Assembly: GCA_017934745.1 (NCBI GenBank)
Contig: JAGBIY010000020.1
Coordinates: 1-64,000, forward strand
DNA length: 64,000 nucleotides
Reading direction: 5' to 3'
From: Treponema sp.
Lineage (GTDB): Bacteria; Spirochaetota; Spirochaetia; Treponematales; Treponemataceae
The first letter of the stretch is position 1, and every line of letters begins with the position of its first letter. Below the pieces are notes generated by a model. The model was not told the DNA's origin. It ran no database searches and saw only the letters and a program-made list of their open reading frames with translations. Positions 17,342 through 26,325 of the stretch are shown here, piece by piece. The position numbers were made by a program, and so were the translations under genes.

Positions 17342-18154
17342 ATGGATTCTATTTGTGTGTCGGTTCCTGCTTCGTGCAGGCTTTTCAATGCGTTTGTCCG
17401 CGTCTTGTTCTGGGCGCAGGCTGTCGTCTCGTTTTTCCTCGGCGGTGAGCGGTGCCTATGCTGTGGACGGTGGACTTTTGTCTCTCCTTTGTGCGGACGG
17501 TGCTCTTCGCTTTTCTCTTCTTCGTCAGCTTTTTCAAAAAGGTGCCGCGTGTGCGGAAAGCCGCTCGTCAGCGAAATCGGGACATGCACCGTTTGCAGGA
17601 ATTCATTCGTCGTGAAGTCGGCGGACGGTATTTTCCCGATTCAGACGTACCGGCTTTGGAAGAAGGACCTTCTTTTTTCGTGGAAGATGCTTGGAAACCG
17701 GAGCCTTTCGCCTTTTTTCGCGTCGGCTGTGGAAAGACGCATCCGCCTTGTCGAGTCGAGCCTTTCGCTTTCATGCCTGCCAGTCGTCCCTGTTCCTCCT
17801 CGGCCTGGAAAGATGAGTGAAGTCGGATGGGATCAGGTCGACGACTTGTGCTTCTATCTGAAAAGGGGATTCGGCAGGCGTATCCTGCCTCTTCTTGTCA
17901 GGAAGTCCAGGACCCAGCAGAAAAAGCTCGGTCGGGAGCAGCGGCTCGATGGTATCGGCTCGTCCTATTTTCCGGTTGGTGAGAAAAAGTCTCGAAAACT
18001 GCTAGGTGCGCTCTTTTCTGGAAAAATCCCAAACGCAGTCGTTCTCTTGGACGACGTGATGACGACCGGTTCGACTCTTGAGGACTGCGCGGAAATTTTG
18101 AAGGAGATGGGAGTCGCGCACGTTTATTGCGTCACTCTTTTTACGGTGGCATGA
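17342..18154 (+). CDS. comF: ComF-family phosphoribosyltransferase-like protein
   Basis: ComF proteins join an N-terminal zinc-binding Cys module to a phosphoribosyltransferase fold. Members function in DNA uptake in competent bacteria, but the reaction is unsettled. The 270-aa product has CLCCG and LCGRC (about residues 38-53), CRVCG and CTVC (about 68-85), then the PRPP-binding motif VVLLDDVMTTGSTL (about 232-245) near the C-terminus. The start is the ATG directly before the first hydrophobic stretch; the ribosome site is weak. No other competence genes are in the window, so a role in natural transformation is not shown by context. Confidence 0.88.
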   Translation: MDSICVSVPASCRLFNAFVRVLFWAQAVVSFFLGGERCLCCGRWTFVSPLCGRCSSLFSSSSAFSKRCRVCGKPLVSEIGTCTVCRNSFVVKSADGIFPIQTYRLWKKDLLFSWKMLGNRSLSPFFASAVERRIRLVESSLSLSCLPVVPVPPRPGKMSEVGWDQVDDLCFYLKRGFGRRILPLLVRKSRTQQKKLGREQRLDGIGSSYFPVGEKKSRKLLGALFSGKIPNAVVLLDDVMTTGSTLEDCAEILKEMGVAHVYCVTLFTVA

Positions 18155-18185
18155 CTGAGCTGACGGCTCCCCGCCTAAAAAATCT

Positions 18186-18214
18186 TTGCTTTTTGGTCTC
18201 TAGTCGGATATACT
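18186..18214 (+). promoter_or_regulatory. Promoter upstream of the gltD-like gene
   Basis: TTGCTT (18186-18191) and TATACT (18209-18214) are separated by exactly 17 bp. This places a transcription start about 30 bp before the ATG at 18250, with AGAGG as ribosome site. Confidence 0.55.
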
Positions 18215-18249
18215 GATTCAATATAACTTTAGAAGAGGTCTAGTTATCT

Positions 18250-19542
18250 ATGGAAAAAGAAGAGATTGTAGGATATACAATCGAGGAAGCCGTCGCTGAG
18301 GCTCGTCGATGCTTGAATTGTCCTAAACCCTTGTGCCGGACTGGCTGCCCTATCGAAAATGAGATTCCGGCTTTCAACCATGCTGTTTCTGTTGGAAATT
18401 TCGGTGAGGCTTTTGAAATAATCTCAAGGAAGAGCAATTTGCCTGCCATTTGTGGCCGTGTTTGTCCTCATGAGAACCAGTGCGAGGGACATTGCGTTCT
18501 CGCTAGATCTGGAAAAGGCATAAAAGTCGGCATGATTGAGCGTTTCGTCGCTGATTTCGAGGCCGAGGCAAAATTCGCTAAAGACGCAAAAATCGTCAAG
18601 ACTGACGGAAAGGTCGCCGTCATAGGTTCAGGTCCTGCCGGATTGACGGTCGCCGGTGATTTGGCGCGCAAGGGATACGACGTCACTGTTTACGAAGGCG
18701 AGAGCGAGCCTGGCGGTGTCCTTCTTTACGGAATCCCGGAATTCCGCCTTCCCAAGGATGTCGTCCGCAGAACAACGAAGAAAATCGAAGAGCTTGGCGT
18801 GAAATACATCACGAACACCATGGTCGGCGAGGACATCACCGTGGAGGAGATGTTCAAGAACGGATTCGACGCGGTGTTCATCGGTACGGGAACCGCTCTT
18901 GCCCGTTCCCTCGATTTGCCCGGAAAGGATTTGACAGGCGTAATCCAGTCGAACTATCTCCTCCGCATGGTCCGCCTGTACCAGGACGGAAACGTGGAGA
19001 AGGACGAGGTTCCTGTGAAAGAGGGCGACAAAGTAATCGTCATCGGTGCCGGAAACGTCGCCATGGACGCCTGCAGAACTGCGGTGCGCATGAAGGCCGC
19101 TTCCGTCACTGTCGCGTACAGGAAGACCGTCGCGGACATGAAGGCCGCTAAAGCCGAGTACGACGGAGCCTTGAGCGACGGCGTTGAATTCAAGTGGGAG
19201 CACGCTCCTCTAGAGTTCGTCGGCGAGAACGGACAGGTCACTGGCCTCAAGTGCAAGACTCCTGACGGAGAGGTCGTTCTTCCGGCCAACAAGATTCTCC
19301 TTGCGATCGGCTCTAGGCCTGCCGCCAGAATCTTGAACACGACCGAGGGAATCGACGTGGACGAGTCGGGCTATGTCATAACGAAGCAGAAGCCTTACGG
19401 AATGACGAGCCGCCGTGGTATATTCGCCGGTGGCGATGTCGTCCACAAGCCTGCGACGGTAGTTCTCGCGATGCGCGAGGCCAAAAAGGTCGCCGAGGGA
19501 ATCTCTCAGTTCCTTGAGGCGAAAAAGCTTCTTGGCGAATAG
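18250..19542 (+). CDS. gltD: NAD(P)-dependent glutamate-synthase small-subunit-type oxidoreductase
   Basis: This family carries two N-terminal [4Fe-4S] clusters, FAD and NAD(P)H and passes electrons to a partner: GltB, or NfnA-type or sulfide-dehydrogenase-type subunits. In the 430 aa I see CLNCPKPLCRTGCP (about 21-34) and CGRVCPHENQCEGHC (about 74-88), then FAD motif VIGSGPAGL (about 119-127), NAD(P) motif VIGAGNVAMD (about 257-266) and a C-terminal FAGGDVV flavin motif. No large subunit gene is adjacent, so it may act alone or with a distant partner, and true glutamate synthase activity cannot be assumed. It has its own promoter. Confidence 0.9.
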   Translation: MEKEEIVGYTIEEAVAEARRCLNCPKPLCRTGCPIENEIPAFNHAVSVGNFGEAFEIISRKSNLPAICGRVCPHENQCEGHCVLARSGKGIKVGMIERFVADFEAEAKFAKDAKIVKTDGKVAVIGSGPAGLTVAGDLARKGYDVTVYEGESEPGGVLLYGIPEFRLPKDVVRRTTKKIEELGVKYITNTMVGEDITVEEMFKNGFDAVFIGTGTALARSLDLPGKDLTGVIQSNYLLRMVRLYQDGNVEKDEVPVKEGDKVIVIGAGNVAMDACRTAVRMKAASVTVAYRKTVADMKAAKAEYDGALSDGVEFKWEHAPLEFVGENGQVTGLKCKTPDGEVVLPANKILLAIGSRPAARILNTTEGIDVDESGYVITKQKPYGMTSRRGIFAGGDVVHKPATVVLAMREAKKVAEGISQFLEAKKLLGE

Positions 19543-19690
19543 ACTTGTGCGATAAATGCGTTATCGTTCATGTCTGATTAAATTGTAATTGAAAATTGCG
19601 GTCGCTGAATTTTTCGTGGCCGGCAAGTCGGAGACTTGTTTTTTCCGTTTGCCGCTCCACGGTTCGGCTTCCGTTGTTTTTGGGGGAAAT

Positions 19691-20176
19691 ATGGCAGAGA
19701 ACACTCAGATTCAGCTTGTTACTTTCCAGCTTGGAGAGGAACTCTATGGTGTCGACATCATGGACGTGAAGGAAATCGTGAAAATCACGAAGGTTCGCCC
19801 GATTCCTAACGCTCCGTATTATGTCGAGGGAATTTTCAACCTCCGCAGGGAAATCATCCCTGTTATCAATCTCCACAAGCGCTTCCAGATTCAGAAGCTC
19901 CAGCAGACTGAGGAAGAGAACGAATTCGACGGCGGATTCATCATCTTGAACATCGACGACAACAAGGTCGGAATCATAATCGACAGAATCGCCCGCGTCG
20001 TCACAATCAACACTGAGGAAATAAAGGATCCGCCGCAGATGATTTCTGGAATCGGAACGGAATACATAACGGGTGTCATCCGCCAGGATTCAAAATACCT
20101 CATCATGCTCGACATCAGGAGAATCTTCAGCGCGAAGGAAATGCAGAAGATTATCGCGAACGGCAATGTCGAGTGA
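19691..20176 (+). CDS. cheW: Chemotaxis adaptor CheW
   Basis: CheW couples methyl-accepting receptors to the histidine kinase CheA. The 161-aa protein is a single CheW domain: QLVTFQLGEELYGVDIMDVK at the start, IVKITKVRPIPNAPYYVEGI (about 34-53), FNLRREIIPVINL (about 54-66, the receptor/CheA contact block) and VGIIIDRIARVV (about 94-105). The frame is open upstream to 19589, but the ATG at 19691 follows GGGGGAAAT and fits family starts. No cheA/cheY is nearby. The gene lies a few kilobases from the flagellar operon, on the same strand. Confidence 0.94.
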   Translation: MAENTQIQLVTFQLGEELYGVDIMDVKEIVKITKVRPIPNAPYYVEGIFNLRREIIPVINLHKRFQIQKLQQTEEENEFDGGFIILNIDDNKVGIIIDRIARVVTINTEEIKDPPQMISGIGTEYITGVIRQDSKYLIMLDIRRIFSAKEMQKIIANGNVE

Positions 20177-20191
20177 TTTTGAGTTTTTGAG

Positions 20192-21340
20192 ATGATTTCC
20201 ACATTCAGTTCCACAATAAGACGAAAGGAGATGGATGCAGTTCTCACCTGCATGGTCGATGAGAAGATAGGGCCGGGTGAGATGAATTCTAAATTGACGC
20301 AGTATGTCAAGGAATTTTTGGGCGCGTCCGGTTGTGTCGCGTTCAGAAATCCCGAAATAGCGTTGTCCTATGCGTTCAAGGCTTTGAACCTGGAAAAGGG
20401 CAGCAGGGTTCTCGTTTCCGCATTGGCTCCTTCATGGCATTTTTCGGCTGTGGAGTCTTTGGGGTTCGTGCCTGTAGTTCTTGATGTCTGCGAGGAGACC
20501 GGTCTTGTCACTGCCGACATCGTTCAGGATGCTGTCGGTTCTGGAGCTTCGGCGCTTTTGTTTCACGAATCCTTGGGAATCCTTCCATCGGCTGCGGAAT
20601 TCTCCAAGATATTGTCTTTGGGAATTTTTGTCATAGAGGATGTGTCTCATTCTGTCGGTTCTTCAATTGATTTGACAGAGCCGGATTCCTCCGGGGACGT
20701 TTCCTCCCCTGTCGTTGACGAAAGCCCAGAGTCTGCAGAACCGGAAAAGAAAAATCAGAATGCGAAAAAGGCTGGCACTTTCGGTGTATTCTCTATTTTG
20801 GGATTGGAAGAGAACGACACTGTTACGGGGGGCGGCGGAGCTGTCCTCGTCGCCGTGAACAAGAGGGAATGGGCGGTTCTGAAGAACATTACCGAGCGCG
20901 CGCCGAAAAGTGAAATCCTCCCCGACATCAACAGCGCGTTGGCGTTTGTGCAGTTGAAGGAGTTTTCTCGAAACGAGTCGGCGCGCAAGACTCTTTTCGA
21001 TTTGTACAGGAAGGCGTTGTCGGGCGTGTCTCAGAAGAACAGAACGTTCGTCCGCGGTCCAGGCGATGAAAGCACCGTATGGTCTTTCCCTGTTGTGCTT
21101 TCTGGAAGCTTCAACGACGCAAACCAATATGCGAAGCGGAAGGAGATAGAGCTGCGGAAGGCGTATTCTGGCTCTGTCGCCGATTATCTGCTTTCGAAAG
21201 ACGATGTGGATGGCTCTTCTGCCGATGTTCCGCTCCATGCAAAGTCGCTTTATTTGAGGACGGTTCTTTTTCCTCTTTATCCTCGGATGAATAGCGAAAA
21301 CGTTACGAAAATCACGAAGGTTCTTGCGACTTTGCCGTGA
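20192..21340 (+). CDS. DegT/DnrJ/EryC1/StrS aminotransferase-fold protein, probably lacking the PLP lysine
   Basis: The 382-aa product follows the sugar-aminotransferase fold: N-terminal helices, RVLVSALAPSWHFSAVESLG (about 71-90), PVVLDVCEETG (about 94-104), IFVIEDVSHSVGS (about 147-159, equivalent of the EDxAHA motif), then GTFGVFSILG and TGGGGAVLV. In active members a lysine follows the FS motif and forms the PLP aldimine. Here the corresponding stretch reads LGLEENDTVTGGGG, with no lysine. An acidic Ser/Glu-rich insert of about 35 residues precedes it. A scaffold or regulatory role is therefore likelier than catalysis. Start is uncertain: an internal ATG at 20231 sits directly after AAAGGAG, probably too close. 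It lies between cheW and nadK. Confidence 0.72.
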   Translation: MISTFSSTIRRKEMDAVLTCMVDEKIGPGEMNSKLTQYVKEFLGASGCVAFRNPEIALSYAFKALNLEKGSRVLVSALAPSWHFSAVESLGFVPVVLDVCEETGLVTADIVQDAVGSGASALLFHESLGILPSAAEFSKILSLGIFVIEDVSHSVGSSIDLTEPDSSGDVSSPVVDESPESAEPEKKNQNAKKAGTFGVFSILGLEENDTVTGGGGAVLVAVNKREWAVLKNITERAPKSEILPDINSALAFVQLKEFSRNESARKTLFDLYRKALSGVSQKNRTFVRGPGDESTVWSFPVVLSGSFNDANQYAKRKEIELRKAYSGSVADYLLSKDDVDGSSADVPLHAKSLYLRTVLFPLYPRMNSENVTKITKVLATLP

Positions 21341-21371
21341 TTGCGCTTCAAAAAAATGATAGGGTGCTGTT

Positions 21372-22229
21372 ATGGCTGAATTAAGGAAATGCTTGATTGT
21401 CGTAAATTCGTTCAAGGAAGAGTCTAAGAATCTCGGTACCGTTGTCAAGGAGTATCTTGCTACACGTGGTGTTCATGCCGACTTGTTCGTGTTCAACGGG
21501 TTTTCGGAGCAGTATCCTTTCCACGGCTACGATTTCACCATAACCATGGGCGGCGATGGAACTGTCCTTTTTGCCGCGCGTGGTTGTGTCGAGTTGAAAA
21601 TTCCGATTTTTCCAATCAATTTCGGCTCGTTCGGTTTCATCGCGAGCGTTCAGAAAGACGAGTGGAAGAGGGAACTCGATTTGTTCCTCGACGGAAAGGC
21701 CGTCATAGAAGGCAGGAGCATGTTGCAGGCGGATTTGATCCGAGGCGGTCTCCGGCGGTTCAGTTCTGTTGGACTCAACGACATCGTCGTGAGTGCGGCC
21801 CATGCGGCCCATACTATCTCGTACACGGTTACGTACGACAATGTTCCTCTCGGCGATTTCAAGGCGGACGGCATAATCGTCTCGACCGCTACCGGTTCGA
21901 CCGCGTATTCCGCGAGTGCCGGAGGTCCCATCATCGATCCAGGTCTGGACGCGATGGTCCTCACTCTCATAAACGCTTTTTCGCTTTCGAGCAGGCCGAT
22001 AGTCCTCAGCCCTGACGGGGATTTGGAGATTGACATATTGCCTTCCCGTGTGTCGGGGGTCGTCATTTCTGTCGACGGACAGATTCCCATCGACTTGCAT
22101 GTCGGCGACAAAATCAGAATCAGAAGAATACCGGACAAGGCGCTTTTGATTGGATGCACGAAGGAAAAATTCTACAACGCCTTGCGATCTAAACTCAATT
22201 GGTCAGGAGGACCACAAAAGAATGCTTGA
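21372..22229 (+). CDS. nadK: NAD kinase
   Basis: NadK makes NADP from NAD and ATP or polyphosphate. The 285-aa product has the catalytic GGDGT (residues 60-64) within ITMGGDGTVLFAAR, the NFGSFGFIA block (about 83-91), LNDIVV, and the Gly/Ser-rich TATGSTAYSASAGGP (about 176-190), all in the canonical order. A hydrophobic HPL-type segment follows (VLSPDGDLEI). Its stop overlaps the recN start (ATG inside the last codons), indicating translational coupling. Confidence 0.95.
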   Translation: MAELRKCLIVVNSFKEESKNLGTVVKEYLATRGVHADLFVFNGFSEQYPFHGYDFTITMGGDGTVLFAARGCVELKIPIFPINFGSFGFIASVQKDEWKRELDLFLDGKAVIEGRSMLQADLIRGGLRRFSSVGLNDIVVSAAHAAHTISYTVTYDNVPLGDFKADGIIVSTATGSTAYSASAGGPIIDPGLDAMVLTLINAFSLSSRPIVLSPDGDLEIDILPSRVSGVVISVDGQIPIDLHVGDKIRIRRIPDKALLIGCTKEKFYNALRSKLNWSGGPQKNA

Positions 22230-23964
22230 GGATCTTTCAATTAAAGATTTCGCTTTGATTGATAACGCTTCCATCGAATTTAAAAAAGGTTTCACAGTTC
22301 TTTCAGGAGAAACGGGCGCTGGTAAATCTCTTCTTATCGGCGCTCTTACTTTTTTGCTTGGTGGAAAGAGCGACGCCAGCCAAATCAGGCCTGGCTCGAA
22401 AGAGGCGTCTGTTAGCGGCACGTTCTATCTTGGCGAGAGAAGAGTCAATCCGAAATTTTCTCTGGATGATGAGGACGCGGAGCCTTCGAATGCGTATGAA
22501 TGGCTCGACCTGCACGGAATATCGTATGAGGACGAGCGTGTCCTTCTGCGCCGCCTCGTCAGGGAGAACGGTACGACTAAGAACTGGATTGGCGACACCA
22601 CTGTGACCCGCCCTGAGCTTTCCGAATTCTGTTCGTTCCTTGTCGACATACATGGCCAGCATGAGCATCAGAACCTCATGAAAGTCTCCGAACACAGGAA
22701 GTATTTGGATTCATACGCCGGAATCGTCGATCTCGTCCGTGATTTCTCGAAAATTTATGCGGAACTGTCAGAGAAAAAGCGCGCTTTGGAGTCGCTCGTG
22801 TCCGACAGCAGGGACAGGAACCAAAGAATCGAGCTTTTGAATTTTTCGATAAAGGAAATTTCCGACGCCAAGCTGAAGAAAGGCGAGGATGTGGAGCTTC
22901 TTGAGGAGGAGACGAAGCTTTCGTCTTTCGAGAAGCTTTATTCCGAGATACAAGCTCTGAACGCCTGTTTCTCAGGCTCGGACGGTGACGGAATCGTCTC
23001 GCTCCTGAAAAAGGCGCGCGCCGCCGCTTCACATTCGGTCTCGTTCGACAAGAATCTCGACAGCCTGAACCAGAGGCTCGACGCGGCGTTCTACGAGATG
23101 AGCGACATCGCCGATGAATTTTCGAGCTACGAGAGGGGGCTTGTCTTCGATCCCGCGCGTCTTGAGCAGGTGCAGGAGAGGCAGACCCTCATCTACAACT
23201 TGAAGAAGAAGTACGCTTCGTCTGTCAACGCTCCTGTCGAGGAGGTGCTTGACTATCTGGATGATGCCCAAAAAAAGTTGGAGGAGCTTGACGGGAGCGA
23301 GGAGAGCCAGGAGTTTATTCGGAAAGAGATTGAGGCTCTTGAGAAGCGCGTCTACGAGGAGGCCAAGAAGATTTCATCGCTTCGGAAGACGGCGGCCGAC
23401 AAGATGGCGTCTTCTGTCATGGGCGTTCTCTCAAAACTCGGAATGGCGAACACTCGGTTCCAGGTGAAGCTTACTGACAAGGAAGAGACCGAGACTTTGC
23501 AGCGCATAGGTCCTTACGGAATGGACGACATCGAATTCCTCATAAGCGCGAACCCCGGCCAGCCACTGCAGCCGCTTGCGAAAATCGCTTCCGGTGGTGA
23601 GCTTAGCCGCGTCATGCTTTCCCTCAAGACAATCCTCGCCGCTTCGGATTCCGTGGGGACGATGATTTTCGACGAAATAGACACGGGAATTGGAGGCGAG
23701 GTCGCGGTCTCCATCGGAAGCCACCTGAAAAAACTCGCTGAAGGTCGACAGGTTCTTTGCATAACTCACCTTGCGAGCATCGCAGTTTATGCCGATAATC
23801 AGATTAAAATCAGCAAGGGCGTTTTTGACGGAGTGACCAAGACTTCCGCGGTTGAAATCGAGGGGGAGAAAAGGGTCTCCGAAATCGCCAGGATGCTGTC
23901 AGGGGACGCGGACAGCGCGGAATCCCTTGAGCACGCTCGTTCCATGCTCGAAAAATTCAGCTGA
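22222..23964 (+). CDS. recN: DNA repair ATPase RecN
   Basis: RecN is an SMC-like ATPase that acts early in double-strand-break repair. The 580-aa protein starts MLEDLSIKDFALIDNASIEF, with Walker A GETGAGKSLL (about 29-38) and the RecN-specific DIHGQHEHQNLM (about 151-162). A coiled-coil arm covers roughly residues 180-400. The signature KIASGGELSRVMLS and Walker B MIFDEIDTGIGGEVA follow, with CITHLASIAVYAD after that. I chose the ATG at 22222 because AGGAGG (22205-22210) precedes it; the frame is open to 22150 inside nadK. Overlap with nadK indicates an operon. Confidence 0.95.
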   Translation: MLEDLSIKDFALIDNASIEFKKGFTVLSGETGAGKSLLIGALTFLLGGKSDASQIRPGSKEASVSGTFYLGERRVNPKFSLDDEDAEPSNAYEWLDLHGISYEDERVLLRRLVRENGTTKNWIGDTTVTRPELSEFCSFLVDIHGQHEHQNLMKVSEHRKYLDSYAGIVDLVRDFSKIYAELSEKKRALESLVSDSRDRNQRIELLNFSIKEISDAKLKKGEDVELLEEETKLSSFEKLYSEIQALNACFSGSDGDGIVSLLKKARAAASHSVSFDKNLDSLNQRLDAAFYEMSDIADEFSSYERGLVFDPARLEQVQERQTLIYNLKKKYASSVNAPVEEVLDYLDDAQKKLEELDGSEESQEFIRKEIEALEKRVYEEAKKISSLRKTAADKMASSVMGVLSKLGMANTRFQVKLTDKEETETLQRIGPYGMDDIEFLISANPGQPLQPLAKIASGGELSRVMLSLKTILAASDSVGTMIFDEIDTGIGGEVAVSIGSHLKKLAEGRQVLCITHLASIAVYADNQIKISKGVFDGVTKTSAVEIEGEKRVSEIARMLSGDADSAESLEHARSMLEKFS

Positions 23965-23994
23965 TTTTTCATTTGACTTGTAAAGGAGTTTTAG

Positions 23995-24795
23995 ATGGCA
24001 AATTCGACCGAGAAGAGGGAGTTGTTCAATTCCAAGTCGCAAGTTCACAAGGACGCTATAAAAAAGATTCTTGAGAACGAGAAGAAAATCCTCGCTACGA
24101 TTGGCAAGGAGCCTTCGGAAGTGGCTCACAAGAAAATCGGGCTTTGCGAGCAGATGATTCACGCCGCGACCCGGTACATTGCCATCAACGAGCTTTCTTT
24201 TTCGATACTTGAGCTGAAGAACAACGATGCGTTGAACGAGGCGAGAAAGATACTTTACAAGGCTATAATCTACCTTGAGAATGTCGTGACCAACGGCATC
24301 GACATCGCTTTTTCCGACATAGACGACAAACTCGCCCTCATCGCGGACTATGACCTTGCGAAAAGGTACTATCTCGTTCGGAAACTCGGCCTTTGCATAA
24401 GGCTGCTTGTCGATGCGTTCGGCGACAATTCCAAGTGGAAGTGGTCGTTCGTCGAAATCCAGGGGCGTTTCGCGACCGTCATGAAGAACATGCTCGACTG
24501 GAAGCAGGCCGTAAAAGTTTATTTCAGCTCGGACTCTCCAGACTACAGCACGACTGTCTTCTATATAAGAATGGTCAGGAAGAACCTTGATCTGTCGGCA
24601 AAGGAGTACCGCGACCGCTATGAGCTTGCGACGCACAGAATCGACGACATGCGGGCTGCCTTGAACTACATCGGTGCAGGCAGGAGAATCGCCATGGTTA
24701 TCGAGGAGAAAGAGGACGCGGAGGAGATGAAGAAGAAATATCAGGTTTGGAAGGAGAAGCTTGAGAACGACCAGAAGAAGGGCCTTGCGACTTGA
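23995..24795 (+). CDS. Conserved-looking cytoplasmic helical protein, unknown function
   Basis: A 266-aa protein I cannot assign. It has no signal peptide and no membrane segment, is predicted almost all-helical, and is rich in Lys, Glu, Asp and Ile. It contains the segment ALNEARKILYKAIIYLENVV (about 83-102) and a basic C-terminal helix (EEMKKKYQVWKEKLENDQKK). The internal arrangement of paired helices recalls TPR or 14-3-3-like scaffolds without a clear repeat. A GGAG ribosome site precedes the ATG 30 bp after recN, so it probably belongs to the nadK-recN operon. Confidence 0.8.
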   Translation: MANSTEKRELFNSKSQVHKDAIKKILENEKKILATIGKEPSEVAHKKIGLCEQMIHAATRYIAINELSFSILELKNNDALNEARKILYKAIIYLENVVTNGIDIAFSDIDDKLALIADYDLAKRYYLVRKLGLCIRLLVDAFGDNSKWKWSFVEIQGRFATVMKNMLDWKQAVKVYFSSDSPDYSTTVFYIRMVRKNLDLSAKEYRDRYELATHRIDDMRAALNYIGAGRRIAMVIEEKEDAEEMKKKYQVWKEKLENDQKKGLAT

Positions 24796-24852
24796 ACGAC
24801 CCTTCCGTTTTTGTTCTCGTCCATATCCGTCTGTTTTTCGGAAGACCGTCCA

Positions 24853-24881
24853 TTCATTTTCGTCGGCAAATATTGTAGAAT
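24853..24881 (+). promoter_or_regulatory. Promoter overlapping the argH start region
   Basis: TTCATT (24853-24858), a 17-bp spacer and TAGAAT (24876-24881). The -10 box ends 2 bp before one possible ATG (24884) and 8 bp before the other (24890), so transcription would begin at or next to the start codon. Confidence 0.5.
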
Positions 24882-24889
24882 CGATGATT

Positions 24890-26317
24890 ATGAAAAACGA
24901 GAACACACCACACGGTACAATGACAGACAACAACCACGCGGCTCTTTGGCACGGAAGGTTCGCCGAAGGACCTGACGCTGCCGCCGTAGAATTCGAGACT
25001 TCCATACATGTAGACGAGAGAATGGCTTTGGACGACATCCACGGTTCCAAGGCGCACGCTGCCATGCTCGCAAGGCAGAATATAATCTCTGAAGATGAGA
25101 ACAGAGCGATTCAGGACGGACTCGACTCCATCGAGCGCGATTTGGGGACGGGAGCCTTGCAGATAGATTATTCGGCCGAGGACATCCATTCTTTTGTGGA
25201 GGCCACTTTGACCGATAGAATCGGAGACCCTGGAAGAAAGCTCCACACGGGAAGAAGCCGCAACGACCAGATTGCGCTTGACGAGCGTCTTTACCTCCGC
25301 CGCGTCATTCCTGAACTTCAAAAACAGATTGTTTCCCTCATAAAGACTCTTTCAAAAATAGCTGGAGAACACACCGAGTCCCTCCTCACCGGCTACACGC
25401 ACATGCAGCACGCCCAGCCTGGAACGTTGGCGCAGCACCTCTGCGCGTGGGCTTTCATGCTCAAAAGGGACGTTGAGCGTCTCGGCGACTCTTTGAAGCG
25501 CGTGTCCCTCTCTCCTCTCGGCTCCGGCGCGCTTGCCGGCTCCGGGCTTCCTTTGGACAGGGAATTCGTCGCCTCCGAGCTTGGGTTCGACGGCGTGACG
25601 GAGAATTCTCTCGATTCTGTCTCCGACAGGGACTACTGCATCGAATTCACGGCGGATTTCGCCCTTCTCCAGCAGCATCTGAGCAGAATGTGCGAGGAGA
25701 TAGTCCTTTGGTCGACCAGCGAATTCGCCTTCATCGACTTGAGCGAGAAGTGGTCGACAGGCTCTTCTATAATGCCGCAGAAAAAGAATCCCGATTTCGC
25801 CGAGCTGATCCGCGGAAGGACGGGAAAAGTGTACGGAGACCTCATCAACCTTCTCGTCATGATGAAGGCTCTTCCTCTCGCCTACGACAGGGACATGCAG
25901 GAGGACAAGGCTCCGCTTTTCGAGGCTTTGGACACTGTGCAGGGGAACGTAATCGTCTTCGAGGCGATGATTTCGAGCGCGAAGTGGAATCTCCCGAACA
26001 TGGAAAAAAGCTGCTTCGGCGGTTTCGCCAACGCTACGGACGTGGCTGATTATCTCGTCAGGAAGGGGCTGCCGTTCCGCGTCGCGCACGGGGTTTCCGC
26101 GAAGTGCGTCCGCTTGGCCATCGATTCTGGAAAATCCGCGATAGAGGAACTTACGATTGAGCAGCTCAAGGGGATTTCCGATTTGTTCGAGGCCGACATA
26201 TTCGATAAAATCACTCCGAAAGCCTGCATGGAGGCCAGAAGGACCACTGGCGGACCTAGCTCCGTCGAGACAAGAAAGCAAATCAGCAAACTTGAAGAAT
26301 TCTGCTCTAAGTTTTAG
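24890..26317 (+). CDS. argH: Argininosuccinate lyase
   Basis: ArgH splits argininosuccinate into arginine and fumarate, the last step of arginine synthesis. The 475-aa product has the fumarase/aspartase-superfamily features: ALWHGRFAEGPD near the start, HTGRSRNDQ (about 121-129), TGYTHMQHAQP (about 166-176) and the signature loop GSSIMPQKKNPDFAE (catalytic Ser, about 285-299). Start is ambiguous: ATG at 24884 and 24890 are both in frame and neither has a ribosome site. A TAGAAT box ends at 24881, so a leaderless mRNA starting at 24890 is plausible. argG is not adjacent. Confidence 0.94.
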   Translation: MKNENTPHGTMTDNNHAALWHGRFAEGPDAAAVEFETSIHVDERMALDDIHGSKAHAAMLARQNIISEDENRAIQDGLDSIERDLGTGALQIDYSAEDIHSFVEATLTDRIGDPGRKLHTGRSRNDQIALDERLYLRRVIPELQKQIVSLIKTLSKIAGEHTESLLTGYTHMQHAQPGTLAQHLCAWAFMLKRDVERLGDSLKRVSLSPLGSGALAGSGLPLDREFVASELGFDGVTENSLDSVSDRDYCIEFTADFALLQQHLSRMCEEIVLWSTSEFAFIDLSEKWSTGSSIMPQKKNPDFAELIRGRTGKVYGDLINLLVMMKALPLAYDRDMQEDKAPLFEALDTVQGNVIVFEAMISSAKWNLPNMEKSCFGGFANATDVADYLVRKGLPFRVAHGVSAKCVRLAIDSGKSAIEELTIEQLKGISDLFEADIFDKITPKACMEARRTTGGPSSVETRKQISKLEEFCSKF

Positions 26318-26325
26318 GAGAGAAT

